A DNA stretch of 12,880 nt, taken from contig JBQTIP010000011.1 of NCBI GenBank assembly GCA_052388025.1, positions 1 to 12,880 of the forward strand. Reading direction: 5' to 3'. Source of the DNA: JBQTIP01 sp052388025. GTDB lineage: Bacteria > Actinomycetota > UBA4738 > HRBIN12. The notes under the pieces were generated by a model that saw nothing but the letters and a program-made list of their open reading frames with translations, ran no database searches and was not told where the DNA came from. The position numbers and the translations under genes are program-made. Shown piece by piece: positions 6,541 to 12,801 of this stretch. Numbering within the stretch: the stretch's first letter is position 1; the number at the start of each line of letters is the position of its first letter.

Positions 6541-7053
6541 ATGGAGCTCGATCCAGTCGAACGGATCACGGCCGAGGCGATCGGCGAGCCGGGCCACCGA
6601 ATCTTCTACCTCCAGGCCCGCAGGGGTCCGGAGCTCGTCACGGTGCTGGTCGAGAAGGAACAGGTCCGGCTGCTCGCCGCCTCGATCCTCGAGATCCTCG
6701 CTCGAGTGGGCAAGGAGACCGACGAGGGGCCCGGCGATGAGGAGATGGAGCTGGAAGAGCCGGTGGAGCCCATATGGCGGGCGGGCCGCCTATCGATCGG
6801 CTACGAGGAGGAGCGGGACATGATCCTCCTGGATCTCGAGGAGCTCGTCCCCGAGGCCGACGAGGAGGAGGCGCCCGAGGCCGGCAAGGTCCGCCTCTGG
6901 GCGACCCGCGAGCAGATGCTGGCGCTCTCACGGCACAGCGCCGTGGTCTCGGCCCGCGGACGGCCCGCCTGCCAATTCTGCGGCAACCCGATCGACCCGG
7001 AGGGCCACTGGTGCCCGGCGATGAACGGGCACCGGGGATCCGCCGCGCCGTGA
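6541..7053 (+). CDS. DUF3090 family protein with C-terminal zinc-ribbon-like motif
   Basis: A 170-residue soluble protein. The N-terminal part (FYLQARRGPELVTVLVEKEQVRLLA) is typical of DUF3090 / TIGR03847, an actinobacterial family of unknown function. A strongly acidic middle (about 60-125) is followed by LWATREQMLALSRHSAVVSARGRPACQFCGNP, then HWCPAMNGH. The two cysteines of CQFC, a third in HWC and the nearby histidines look like a small zinc site. GGAGG lies ten bases before the ATG, at the end of the previous gene. Its TGA overlaps the next gene's GTG as GTGA. Constant linkage to a phosphatase-fold protein and a kinase-like protein suggests it acts with them; no biochemical role can be given. 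Confidence 0.88.
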   Translation: MELDPVERITAEAIGEPGHRIFYLQARRGPELVTVLVEKEQVRLLAASILEILARVGKETDEGPGDEEMELEEPVEPIWRAGRLSIGYEEERDMILLDLEELVPEADEEEAPEAGKVRLWATREQMLALSRHSAVVSARGRPACQFCGNPIDPEGHWCPAMNGHRGSAAP

Positions 7054-7766
7054 CGGGACCGGATGACGAGGTGCTCCGGGTCCTCACGGACGGCGACCTC
7101 GAGATCCTCGGGCTGCTCCCCCGCGCCTCCAACTACACGTTCCTCGCGAAGGTGAGCGGGGTCGGTCCCGAGACGCTTGCCGTTTACAAGCCTCGGGCAG
7201 GCGAGGCGCCGCTCTGGGACTTCCCCGACGGAACGCTCTGCCGGCGGGAGGTCGCGGCCTACCTGGTGGCCCGCGCGCTCGGATGGCCGTCGGTACCCCC
7301 GACCGTCCTTCGCAGGGGACCCGAGGGGCCCGGCTCGGTCCAGCTCTTCGTCGACTTCGATCCGCGCCAGCACTACTTCACGCTCATGCAAGGGCGGGCC
7401 GACGAGTTCCGGCGCGTAGCCCTGTTCGACGCGGTCGTGAACAACGCAGATCGCAAGTCGGGCCACTGCCTCCTCGCCGCCGACGGGCGCGTGTTCGTGG
7501 TCGACCACGGAGTGTGCTTCAGCACGGCGCCCAAGCTGCGGACGGTCATCTGGGACTTCGCCGGGGAGGCCATCCCTCGGCCGCTCACCGATGATCTCCG
7601 GCGCCTGGCCGAGGAGCTTCGGACCGGGCCGCTGCGCGACGAGCTCTCTGAGCTGCTCGAAGTAACGGAGGTGGACGCCGCCGCCCGCCGGAGCGCCGCC
7701 CTGATCGAGGCCGGCCGCTTCCCGGAGCCGGGGCCCGACCGGCCATACCCGTGGCCCGCGGTGTGA
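7050..7766 (+). CDS. SCO1664 family protein, distant PI3/PI4-kinase or HipA-like fold
   Basis: A 238-residue soluble protein starting at GTG in GTGA, overlapping the DUF3090 stop by four bases. Family features are AVYKPRAGEAPLWDFPDGTL (K47 is a candidate ATP-contacting lysine), YLVARALGWPSVPPTVLR, then FDAVVNNADRKSGHCLL (N131-H139) and VFVVDHGVCF (D152-G154). The NxDRxxxH and DHG pair resembles the catalytic and metal-binding loops of PI3/PI4-kinase-like and HipA enzymes, so phosphotransfer is a reasonable inference. The substrate is unknown. The frame is open well upstream, but the overlapping GTG gives the correct family N-terminus (DEVLRVLTDGDLEILGLLPRASN). Confidence 0.86.
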   Translation: MTGPDDEVLRVLTDGDLEILGLLPRASNYTFLAKVSGVGPETLAVYKPRAGEAPLWDFPDGTLCRREVAAYLVARALGWPSVPPTVLRRGPEGPGSVQLFVDFDPRQHYFTLMQGRADEFRRVALFDAVVNNADRKSGHCLLAADGRVFVVDHGVCFSTAPKLRTVIWDFAGEAIPRPLTDDLRRLAEELRTGPLRDELSELLEVTEVDAAARRSAALIEAGRFPEPGPDRPYPWPAV

Positions 7767-7810
7767 ACGGCATCTCACGCGGGGCCGCCCGGGAGCGTTC
7801 TCATGGGGTG

Positions 7811-8317
7811 ATGGGGTTGCCGCCGTTCGCGACGTTCCTAGAGGAGCACCGGGTGCCCGTGTACCGGTTCCTCCTGGCAACGGTCGGGCGCGGGGATGCG
7901 GACGATTGCTTCCAGGAGACGTTCCTGGCGGCGCTCCGGGCCTACCCTGCGCTGCGCGACGCCTCCAACCTGCGCGGCTGGATCCTCACGATCGCCACTC
8001 GCAAGGCCATCGACCACGCGCGGAGAACGCGGCGCGGCCCCGTGCCGCTCGCGGAACTTCCGGAGCGCGCCGGCCGGGAGGAGGCCGATCCAGAACCGGG
8101 GCTTTGGCGGGCGGTCCGGAGGCTTCCGTCCCTGCAGCGAACCGCGGTGGTGCATCGCTACGTGCTGGACCTTCCTTACGCGGAGGTCGCTCGCGCGCTG
8201 GGGTGCTCGGAGGAGGCGGCGCGGGCAAGCGCCTACCAGGGGCGGCGCGCGCTGCGTCGCTTGCTGGCCGAGACTCCGCCGGTAGTCGTCTCTCGGGCAG
8301 AAGGGAGCGTGGGATGA
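7811..8317 (+). CDS. ECF-like sigma-70 family RNA polymerase sigma factor
   Basis: A 168-residue protein with only sigma regions 2 and 4, the ECF layout. Region 2 runs from FLEEHRVPVYRFLLATVG through DADDCFQETFLAALRAYPAL (core-binding) to LRGWILTIATRKAIDHARR (-10 recognition). After a short linker, region 4 spans LPSLQRTAVVHRYVLDLPYAEVARALGCSEEAARASAYQGRRALRR with a clear helix-turn-helix. The ATG at 7811 is chosen because region 2 starts a few residues later; GTG at 7808 or 7751 are in-frame alternatives, the last adding 20 residues and overlapping the preceding gene. No good ribosome site is visible. The stop overlaps the alkyltransferase ATG (ATGA), implying co-translation. No anti-sigma gene is adjacent. 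Confidence 0.87.
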   Translation: MGLPPFATFLEEHRVPVYRFLLATVGRGDADDCFQETFLAALRAYPALRDASNLRGWILTIATRKAIDHARRTRRGPVPLAELPERAGREEADPEPGLWRAVRRLPSLQRTAVVHRYVLDLPYAEVARALGCSEEAARASAYQGRRALRRLLAETPPVVVSRAEGSVG

Positions 8318-8910
8318 ACGAGCTCGAACCGATCCGCGCCGCGGAGGTGGATGCCGCCGCCCGCCGAGCCGCCGAGGAGCTCGCCGGCCGCGCCGCCGAG
8401 GAATCCCTCGTCGACGTCGCCTACGCGTCGGTGCCGTCGCCGCTCGGCGATCTTCTTGTGGCCTCCACCTCGCGCGGCCTGGTCCGTGTCGCCTACGACA
8501 ACGAGGATCGGGATCGCGTCCTGGAGGAGCTCGCCGGCGACGTCTCCCCGCGGGTCCTCGAGGCGCCCGAGTTGCTGGAGGAGGCCCGGCGGGAGCTGGA
8601 CGAGTACTTCGACGGCGGCCGCCGCGGCTTCGACCTCGATGTGGACCTCTCGCTCGTGCGCGGGTTCACGCTCAAGGTGCTGGAGGCCACGGCTCGGATC
8701 CCGTTCGGGAGCGTGTCCTCCTACCGCGACGTCGCCGCGATGGCCGGCAGCCCGCGCGCGGCCCGCGCGGCCGGGAACGCCCTTCACGACAACCCCGTGC
8801 CGATCGTCGTGCCGTGCCACCGCGTGCTGCACTCGAACGGCGGCCTCGGCGGCTACGGCGGACGTCTCGACCGGAAGGAGTTCCTTCTCAGGCTCGAGGG
8901 GGCGCTGTAG
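8314..8910 (+). CDS. ogt: Methylated-DNA--protein-cysteine S-methyltransferase (O6-alkylguanine repair)
   Basis: A 198-residue suicide repair enzyme that moves the alkyl group from O6-alkylguanine in DNA to its own cysteine. The N-terminal ribonuclease-H-like domain begins at about residue 36 (YASVPSPLGDLLVASTSRGLVRVAY). The catalytic domain has FTLKVLEATARIPFGSVSSY, the arginine-rich helix SPRAARAAGNALHDNP, the active-site PCHRV (C168) and GGYGGRLDRKEFLLRLEG. About 35 residues rich in Ala, Glu and Arg precede the first domain, unlike ordinary Ogt proteins. It overlaps the sigma factor by ATGA, so the two are made together. It is Ogt-like rather than Ada-like: no Ada zinc or AraC domain is present. 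Confidence 0.94.
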   Translation: MNELEPIRAAEVDAAARRAAEELAGRAAEESLVDVAYASVPSPLGDLLVASTSRGLVRVAYDNEDRDRVLEELAGDVSPRVLEAPELLEEARRELDEYFDGGRRGFDLDVDLSLVRGFTLKVLEATARIPFGSVSSYRDVAAMAGSPRAARAAGNALHDNPVPIVVPCHRVLHSNGGLGGYGGRLDRKEFLLRLEGAL

Positions 8911-8924
8911 CTCCGCCGGCCGGG

Positions 8925-8930
8925 TAGTCT
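8925..8930 (+). promoter_or_regulatory. Candidate -10 of the small lipoprotein gene
   Basis: TAGTCT fits TANNNT and ends six bases before the GTG at 8937, placing transcription start on the start codon itself. There is no Shine-Dalgarno before that GTG. No -35 is recognisable. Confidence 0.45.
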
Positions 8931-8936
8931 CGGATC

Positions 8937-9377
8937 GTGCGGCCCTCCACCCAGAGGCTGGCGGCGACCCTCGCGGCCGCGACCTTCCTCGCGGCGTGCG
9001 GGCCCTCGGATGCTCCGAGCGACGGGCCGAGCCCGGGCGGCCCGTCGGGGAGCCTCGGAGTCGTGACCGTGGAGGCCGCGCGCGCCGCAGTACGAGGCCT
9101 CTGCGAGATGCAGAGCGAGCTCTCCTCCGACCTCGAGGGCGCGAACGCAGCCTTCTTCAACGAATCCCACGAGGAGCTCCACGTCATCGCTGCGGCGACC
9201 GAGGTCGTCGACCGCGCCGTCGCCGGGCGGCTCCTGGTGGCGAAGGAGCAGGTGGAGTCCGACCTCGCGCGGTCCCACCTCCCAGATTCCTTCGTCCCGG
9301 ACATGGCGGAGCTGATCGGGGCGACCCTCGCGGCGCTGGAGGCGATCGGCGTCGACGTGCCCTCTTGCCCCGCGTGA
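8937..9377 (+). CDS. Small predicted lipoprotein, function unknown
   Basis: A 146-residue secreted lipoprotein. The N-terminus MRPSTQRLAATLAAATFLAAC is a textbook lipoprotein signal with lipobox LAAC and lipidated C21. A Pro/Ser/Gly linker (about 22-40) leads to a mainly helical domain. Within it FFNESHEELHVIAAA contains an HxxxH pair (H78, H82), which could bind a metal, and C56 and C144 could form a disulfide tying the domain ends. I do not recognise the family. It is followed 42 bases later by another lipoprotein gene. The GTG start is the only one that gives an intact signal peptide. Confidence 0.75.
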   Translation: MRPSTQRLAATLAAATFLAACGPSDAPSDGPSPGGPSGSLGVVTVEAARAAVRGLCEMQSELSSDLEGANAAFFNESHEELHVIAAATEVVDRAVAGRLLVAKEQVESDLARSHLPDSFVPDMAELIGATLAALEAIGVDVPSCPA

Positions 9378-9407
9378 GGCCGGCGAGACGAAACCGGCTG
9401 CGCGCGG

Positions 9408-9413
9408 GATGAT
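9408..9413 (+). promoter_or_regulatory. Weak candidate -10 of the thioredoxin-like lipoprotein gene
   Basis: GATGAT keeps the A and final T of TANNNT and ends six bases before the GTG at 9420, the same geometry as the other leaderless candidates. It is a poorer match and could be chance. Confidence 0.25.
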
Positions 9414-9419
9414 GGAACC

Positions 9420-10403
9420 GTGAGCCGTCCCCCCCTCCTCCGGATCGTGACGGGCCTCGCCGCGCTCGGGCTCGCGGCGTCGGCTTGCACGGCGTCCGAT
9501 GCCGGCCCGGCGCTGGACGGTGGACCGAGCACGCCCGCGCTGATCGCCGTGGAGGTGGCGAGCGCCGATCTCTACGCGGGGGCGCCGCAGCGGTTCCTCG
9601 CCGGCCTGCTGGCCCCCGAAGGTCGCCTCGTCAGCTTCGGCACGATCGAGATGCGGTTCGCCTACACGGGGACCGTCGAAGAACCGACGGAGCCGCAGCC
9701 CGGACCCGAGGCGACAGCCGCGTTCATCCCCACGCCCGGCACGCCGGACGGCGGCGCCGCGGGTCCGAGCCTGACCCTCCCGTCGGAGGGCCGTGGCGTC
9801 TATCAGGCGGAGGGCGTGACGTTCGACCGGGCCGGGATCTGGCAGGTGACGGTCTCCGCGGACCTCGCGACCGGCGACGGCGGCCCGCAGACGGCGACTG
9901 CGAGCTTCTTCGTCGCCGGGGAGCCCGCGCTCCCCGCCCCGGGGCAGCCGGCGCTCCGGACGGAGAACCTGACCGTCGACTCGAAGGATGCTCCGGAGGG
10001 CGCGATCGACTCGCGGGCGCTGGCGAGCGGGCGTATCCCCGATTCCGAGCTTCACCGGTGGACCATCGCGGACGCGATCGCCGAGGGGCGTCCCGCGTTG
10101 GTGGTCTTCGCGACCCCGACGTTCTGCATCAGCCGGTTCTGCGGCCCTGTTACCGACGCGGTGGCCGGGCTCGCGGCGCGATTCGGCGATCGCGCGGTGT
10201 TCATCCACATCGAGATCTGGCGGGATCACGACAACTTCGTGATCAACCGCGCGGCGGCCGACTGGCTCTTACGCGACGGGGACCTCGTCGAGCCGTGGCT
10301 CTTCCTCATCGGTGCGGACGGCAACGTCGCGGACCGGTGGGGCGTCCTCTTCGACCCGGACGAGGTGGCGAAGGAGCTCCGGCAACTGCCCGTCATGTCC
10401 TAG
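9420..10403 (+). CDS. Lipoprotein with C-terminal thioredoxin-like domain (CX4C)
   Basis: A 327-residue surface lipoprotein. The signal LLRIVTGLAALGLAASAC ends at probable lipid-modified C23. Residues about 40-165 form a beta-rich domain (APQRFLAGLLAPEGRLVSFG, then VYQAEGVTFDRAGIWQVTVSADL) resembling an immunoglobulin-like or CopC/YtkA-like fold. Residues about 210-325 are thioredoxin-like: ALVVFATPTFCISRFCGPV, AVFIHIEIWRD, then VEPWLFLIGADGNVADRWGVLF, which has the cis-proline-like region. The redox pair is C236 and C241, spaced CX4C rather than CXXC. An extracytoplasmic thiol or metal-handling role is inferred. The GTG start gives an intact signal peptide. Confidence 0.8.
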   Translation: MSRPPLLRIVTGLAALGLAASACTASDAGPALDGGPSTPALIAVEVASADLYAGAPQRFLAGLLAPEGRLVSFGTIEMRFAYTGTVEEPTEPQPGPEATAAFIPTPGTPDGGAAGPSLTLPSEGRGVYQAEGVTFDRAGIWQVTVSADLATGDGGPQTATASFFVAGEPALPAPGQPALRTENLTVDSKDAPEGAIDSRALASGRIPDSELHRWTIADAIAEGRPALVVFATPTFCISRFCGPVTDAVAGLAARFGDRAVFIHIEIWRDHDNFVINRAAADWLLRDGDLVEPWLFLIGADGNVADRWGVLFDPDEVAKELRQLPVMS

Positions 10404-10422
10404 CCGCTGCCCCCACGGGCGC

Positions 10423-10428
10423 TACAGT
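10423..10428 (+). promoter_or_regulatory. Candidate -10 of the CDF transporter gene
   Basis: TACAGT fits TANNNT and ends six bases before the ATG at 10435, predicting a leaderless transcript. The gap from the upstream gene is only 31 bases and has no Shine-Dalgarno. Confidence 0.5.
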
Positions 10429-10434
10429 GACGCC

Positions 10435-11391
10435 ATGGGCGGCCAGCGCCACGGCCACGATCGCACGGTTGCGTCCGGCGATGCCCTGCCGGCTAGCGCT
10501 CAGGGGATCCGCGTCGTGGTGGTCTCGCTCGTCGGGCTCGCGGCAACGGCGGGGCTCCAGGTAGCCATCGTCGCGGTGAGCGGGTCCGTTGCGCTCCTCG
10601 CCGACACGATCCACAACTTCACCGACGCCCTCACCGCGATCCCCCTCTGGGTCGCCTTCCGGCTGGGGCGACGCCCTCCCAACCGCAGGTACCCGTACGG
10701 CTATCACCGGGCGGAGGACCTCGCCGGCATCTTCATCGTGCTCGCGATCGCGGTCTCAGCGGGGCTGGCCAGCTGGGAGGCCGTCCGGCGCTTGATGGAT
10801 CCCCAGGATCTGCGCAACGTGGGATGGGTGATCGCCGCGGGCGTCGCGGGCTTCGCCGGGAACGAGCTGGTCGCCATGTACCGCATCCGCGTCGGGAGGC
10901 GGATCGGCTCGGCCGCCCTCGTGGCCGATGGCCACCACGCGCGGACGGACGGCCTCACTTCGCTCGGCGTCGTGGTCGGCGCAACCGGCGTGCAGCTCGG
11001 GTTCGAGCGTGCCGACCCGATCGTCGGCCTCGCCATCACGGTGGCCATCCTGTTCGTGTTGAGAGATGCGGCCCGAACGGTTTTCCGCCGGATCCTCGAC
11101 GGGACCGACGAGTCGACGATCGGGCTGCTGGAAGCAGTCGCGGCCGAGGTCCCTGGAGTCGAGCACGTCACGGCCGCTCGCGCCCGCTGGGCCGGCCACG
11201 GCTTGAATGCGGAGCTGGATATCGATGTCGACCCCAGCCTCTCAGTCGGGCAGGGCCATGCAATCGCCGAGGAAGTCCGGCACGCGCTCTTGCACGACGT
11301 CTCGCGCCTCCGCACGGTGACGGTGCACATCGACCCGCATTTGCACGAAGACGACCCGCACGGTTCCACCGCGCACCACCGAGGCGGCTGA
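10435..11391 (+). CDS. Cation diffusion facilitator family exporter, probably zinc
   Basis: A 318-residue inner-membrane proton-coupled metal exporter. About six hydrophobic segments are seen between residues 25 and 210. The transport site shows H60 and D64 in ADTIHNFTDA (TM2) and H168 and D172 in ADGHHARTDG (TM5). The HD-HD arrangement is the zinc-selective type known from eukaryotic ZnT proteins, whereas YiiP has DD-HD. YPYGYHRAED after TM2 is a family hallmark. The cytoplasmic C-terminal domain (about 215-302) ends in a histidine-rich tail (HLHEDDPHG and HH), a likely extra metal site. The ATG at 10435 is preferred to a longer frame because the segment upstream lies in the previous gene. 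The next gene follows in the same frame after the TGA. Confidence 0.92.
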   Translation: MGGQRHGHDRTVASGDALPASAQGIRVVVVSLVGLAATAGLQVAIVAVSGSVALLADTIHNFTDALTAIPLWVAFRLGRRPPNRRYPYGYHRAEDLAGIFIVLAIAVSAGLASWEAVRRLMDPQDLRNVGWVIAAGVAGFAGNELVAMYRIRVGRRIGSAALVADGHHARTDGLTSLGVVVGATGVQLGFERADPIVGLAITVAILFVLRDAARTVFRRILDGTDESTIGLLEAVAAEVPGVEHVTAARARWAGHGLNAELDIDVDPSLSVGQGHAIAEEVRHALLHDVSRLRTVTVHIDPHLHEDDPHGSTAHHRGG

Positions 11392-11396
11392 GGAGG
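11391..11396 (+). promoter_or_regulatory. Ribosome binding site pointing to an ACG codon
   Basis: AGGAGG starts on the last base of the CDF stop codon and is seven bases before ACG at 11404, ideal spacing for initiation. No ATG, GTG, TTG or CTG lies between it and GTG at 11434, which is 37 bases away. Confidence 0.55.
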
Positions 11397-11403
11397 CCGT
11401 CCG

Positions 11404-11814
11404 ACGGACGAGCAGGAGGCCCGCCGACGGTTCGTGGGTGCCAGTGTAGCCCGGCTGGCGACCGTACGGCCCGACGGGGCGCCGCATATCGTCCCGATCG
11501 TCTTCGCCATGGAAGACGGGCGCATCTTCACCGTCGTAGACGAGAAGCCGAAGCGAACGAGAGACCTCCAGCGGCTGACCAACATCCAGACGGAGTCGCG
11601 TGTCTCGGTGCTGGTCGATCACTACGGCGAGGACTGGGGCGAGCTCTGGTGGGTCCGGGCCGATGGTCCGGCGCGCATCGCGCGCGACGGCCCCGAGCTC
11701 GGCCGAGCGGTCGAGCTGATAGAGCGCAAGTACCCGCAGGAGCGCGATAGCCCGCCCGCCGGTCCGGCGATCGTCATCGACGTCGAGCGCTGGCGGTTCT
11801 GGCCGTCGGACTGA
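11404..11814 (+). CDS. PPOX class F420-dependent oxidoreductase, TIGR03668-like (non-canonical start proposed)
   Basis: About 136 residues of a split-barrel flavin/F420-binding fold. The motif order fits the actinobacterial TIGR03668 group: EARRRFVGASVARLATVRPDG, HIVPIVFAMEDG, then LVDHYGEDWGELWWVRADG and a C-terminal VIDVERWRFWPSD. Members are thought to use F420, or FMN, for reduction or oxidation of unknown small molecules. The first standard start is GTG at 11434, which deletes the N-terminal helix (TDEQEARRRF) that the family normally has. ACG at 11404 has a perfectly placed AGGAGG and gives the expected TDEQ beginning. The frame is the same as the CDF gene, with only its TGA between, so co-transcription is certain if the CDF is expressed this far. 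Confidence 0.82.
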   Translation, partial: TDEQEARRRFVGASVARLATVRPDGAPHIVPIVFAMEDGRIFTVVDEKPKRTRDLQRLTNIQTESRVSVLVDHYGEDWGELWWVRADGPARIARDGPELGRAVELIERKYPQERDSPPAGPAIVIDVERWRFWPSD

Positions 11815-11845
11815 GGCGGCTCCGGCCATATCCCCGGTCACCCCG

Positions 11846-11851
11846 TACCAT
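11846..11851 (+). promoter_or_regulatory. Candidate -10 of the rhomboid gene
   Basis: TACCAT fits TANNNT and ends six bases before the ATG at 11858, again predicting transcription from the start codon. No Shine-Dalgarno precedes that ATG. Confidence 0.5.
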
Positions 11852-11857
11852 TGCTGA

Positions 11858-12769
11858 ATGCAGGAGGACCAGCCCGGCCCTTCCATCCCCACCGTCGAGG
11901 TCTGCTACCGGCACCCGGAGGAGCAGACCCGGGTCCACTGCACGCGCTGTGGGCGCCCCATCTGCCCCGCCTGCATGATCCCGGCGCCCGTCGGCCACCA
12001 GTGTCCCGAGTGCGTGAAGGAGGCCCGCAAGGAGTTCCGCGAGGGCCCGGGGAAGCGAGCGCGGAGCCTGGGCAGGATGTCGGCCACGAAGGTCCTGATG
12101 ATCGCGATCCTCGCTCTGTTCGTCGTCGAGGTCGTGACCGGTGGCCCTAGGGCGCTCTTGGAAGGCCCGTCGCCTCAGCGCCTGATCGACCTGGGCGGGC
12201 TGTTCCCGCCGGCCATCGCCGACGGGCAGTACTGGCGGCTGCTCAGCTCGATGTTCCTCCACATCGGGCTGATCCACATCGCGTTCAACGCGTACGCGCT
12301 CTGGCTCTTCGGCCGCCTCGTCGAGGAGAACCTCGGGGGGACGCGATTCCTCGTCATCTACTTCGTCTCGGGCTTCCTGGCCGGCGCCGCGTCCTACGCG
12401 TTCGGCCCGGCCATCGCGGTCGGCGTCGGCGCCTCCGGAGCGATCTTCGGGGTCTTCGGCGCGTTCCTCGCGTACAACTACCGCCGGCGGCACCTGGCCA
12501 TGGCCGCGGCCAACCTCAGGTGGGCCTTCACCCTCATCCTCATGAATGCGCTGCTGGCCTTCACCTTCCGGGCGATCGACTGGCGAGCCCACCTCGGGGG
12601 CCTTGCGGCGGGCGCGATCGGCGGCTACCTGGCCGAGGGAGTCGGCCCGAGGAGCATGCGCCAAGCCGTGCAGTGGGTGGGGTTCATCGCGCTGATCGCT
12701 GCGGGCGCCGCGCTGGTCGTCTGGCGAACCTCTGAGCTGCGGTCCGCCTTCGCCCCGTTCTTCGTCTGA
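11858..12769 (+). CDS. Rhomboid family intramembrane serine protease with N-terminal B-box-like zinc finger
   Basis: A 303-residue membrane protease. Residues 16-52 hold C16, H19, C28, C31, C36, C39, H47, C49 and C52 in the order CYRHP, CTRC, CPAC, HQCPEC, a B-box-type zinc-binding module on the cytoplasmic side. After a basic linker come TM1 (VLMIAILALFVVEVV) and the rhomboid core: WRLLSSMFLHIGLIHIAFN (H140 and N144), catalytic S193 in GASGAIFG, and catalytic H245 in RAHLGGLAAG. A seventh hydrophobic segment near the C-terminus (WVGFIALIAAGAALVVW) follows. Both catalytic residues are present, so it should be active. Substrates are unknown. The zinc finger plus rhomboid layout is recurrent in Actinomycetota. 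Confidence 0.93.
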   Translation: MQEDQPGPSIPTVEVCYRHPEEQTRVHCTRCGRPICPACMIPAPVGHQCPECVKEARKEFREGPGKRARSLGRMSATKVLMIAILALFVVEVVTGGPRALLEGPSPQRLIDLGGLFPPAIADGQYWRLLSSMFLHIGLIHIAFNAYALWLFGRLVEENLGGTRFLVIYFVSGFLAGAASYAFGPAIAVGVGASGAIFGVFGAFLAYNYRRRHLAMAAANLRWAFTLILMNALLAFTFRAIDWRAHLGGLAAGAIGGYLAEGVGPRSMRQAVQWVGFIALIAAGAALVVWRTSELRSAFAPFFV

Positions 12770-12770
12770 A

Positions 12771-12789
12771 GCGCACCCACCTAGTGCGC
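12771..12789. terminator. Hairpin between convergent genes, possible bidirectional terminator
   Basis: GCGCAC and GTGCGC form a perfect 6-bp stem with a 7-base loop, directly after the rhomboid stop and before the stop of the convergent gene. The position suits a shared terminator, but there is no real U tract on either side, so it would be of the U-less kind at best. Confidence 0.4.
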
Positions 12790-12801
12790 GTTCCGGGACC
12801 G

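Noticed and set aside
7751..7810. Upstream GTG start for the sigma factor.
   Set aside because: It overlaps the previous gene and adds 20 residues not expected before sigma region 2. The choice remains uncertain.
6801..7880. 359-codon minus-strand frame opposite DUF3090 and the SCO1664-like gene.
   Set aside because: Same reason: shadow of conserved genes, no motif or ribosome site.
8853..10229. A 458-codon minus-strand open frame opposite the two lipoprotein genes.
   Set aside because: It is a high-GC shadow. The plus-strand frames have two proper lipoprotein signals and a recognisable thioredoxin-like domain, while the antisense translation is Arg/Gly/Pro/Asp-rich low-complexity sequence.
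11774..12664. 296-codon minus-strand frame opposite the rhomboid gene.
   Set aside because: Shadow of a clear zinc-finger rhomboid with catalytic Ser and His; its translation is charged low-complexity sequence.
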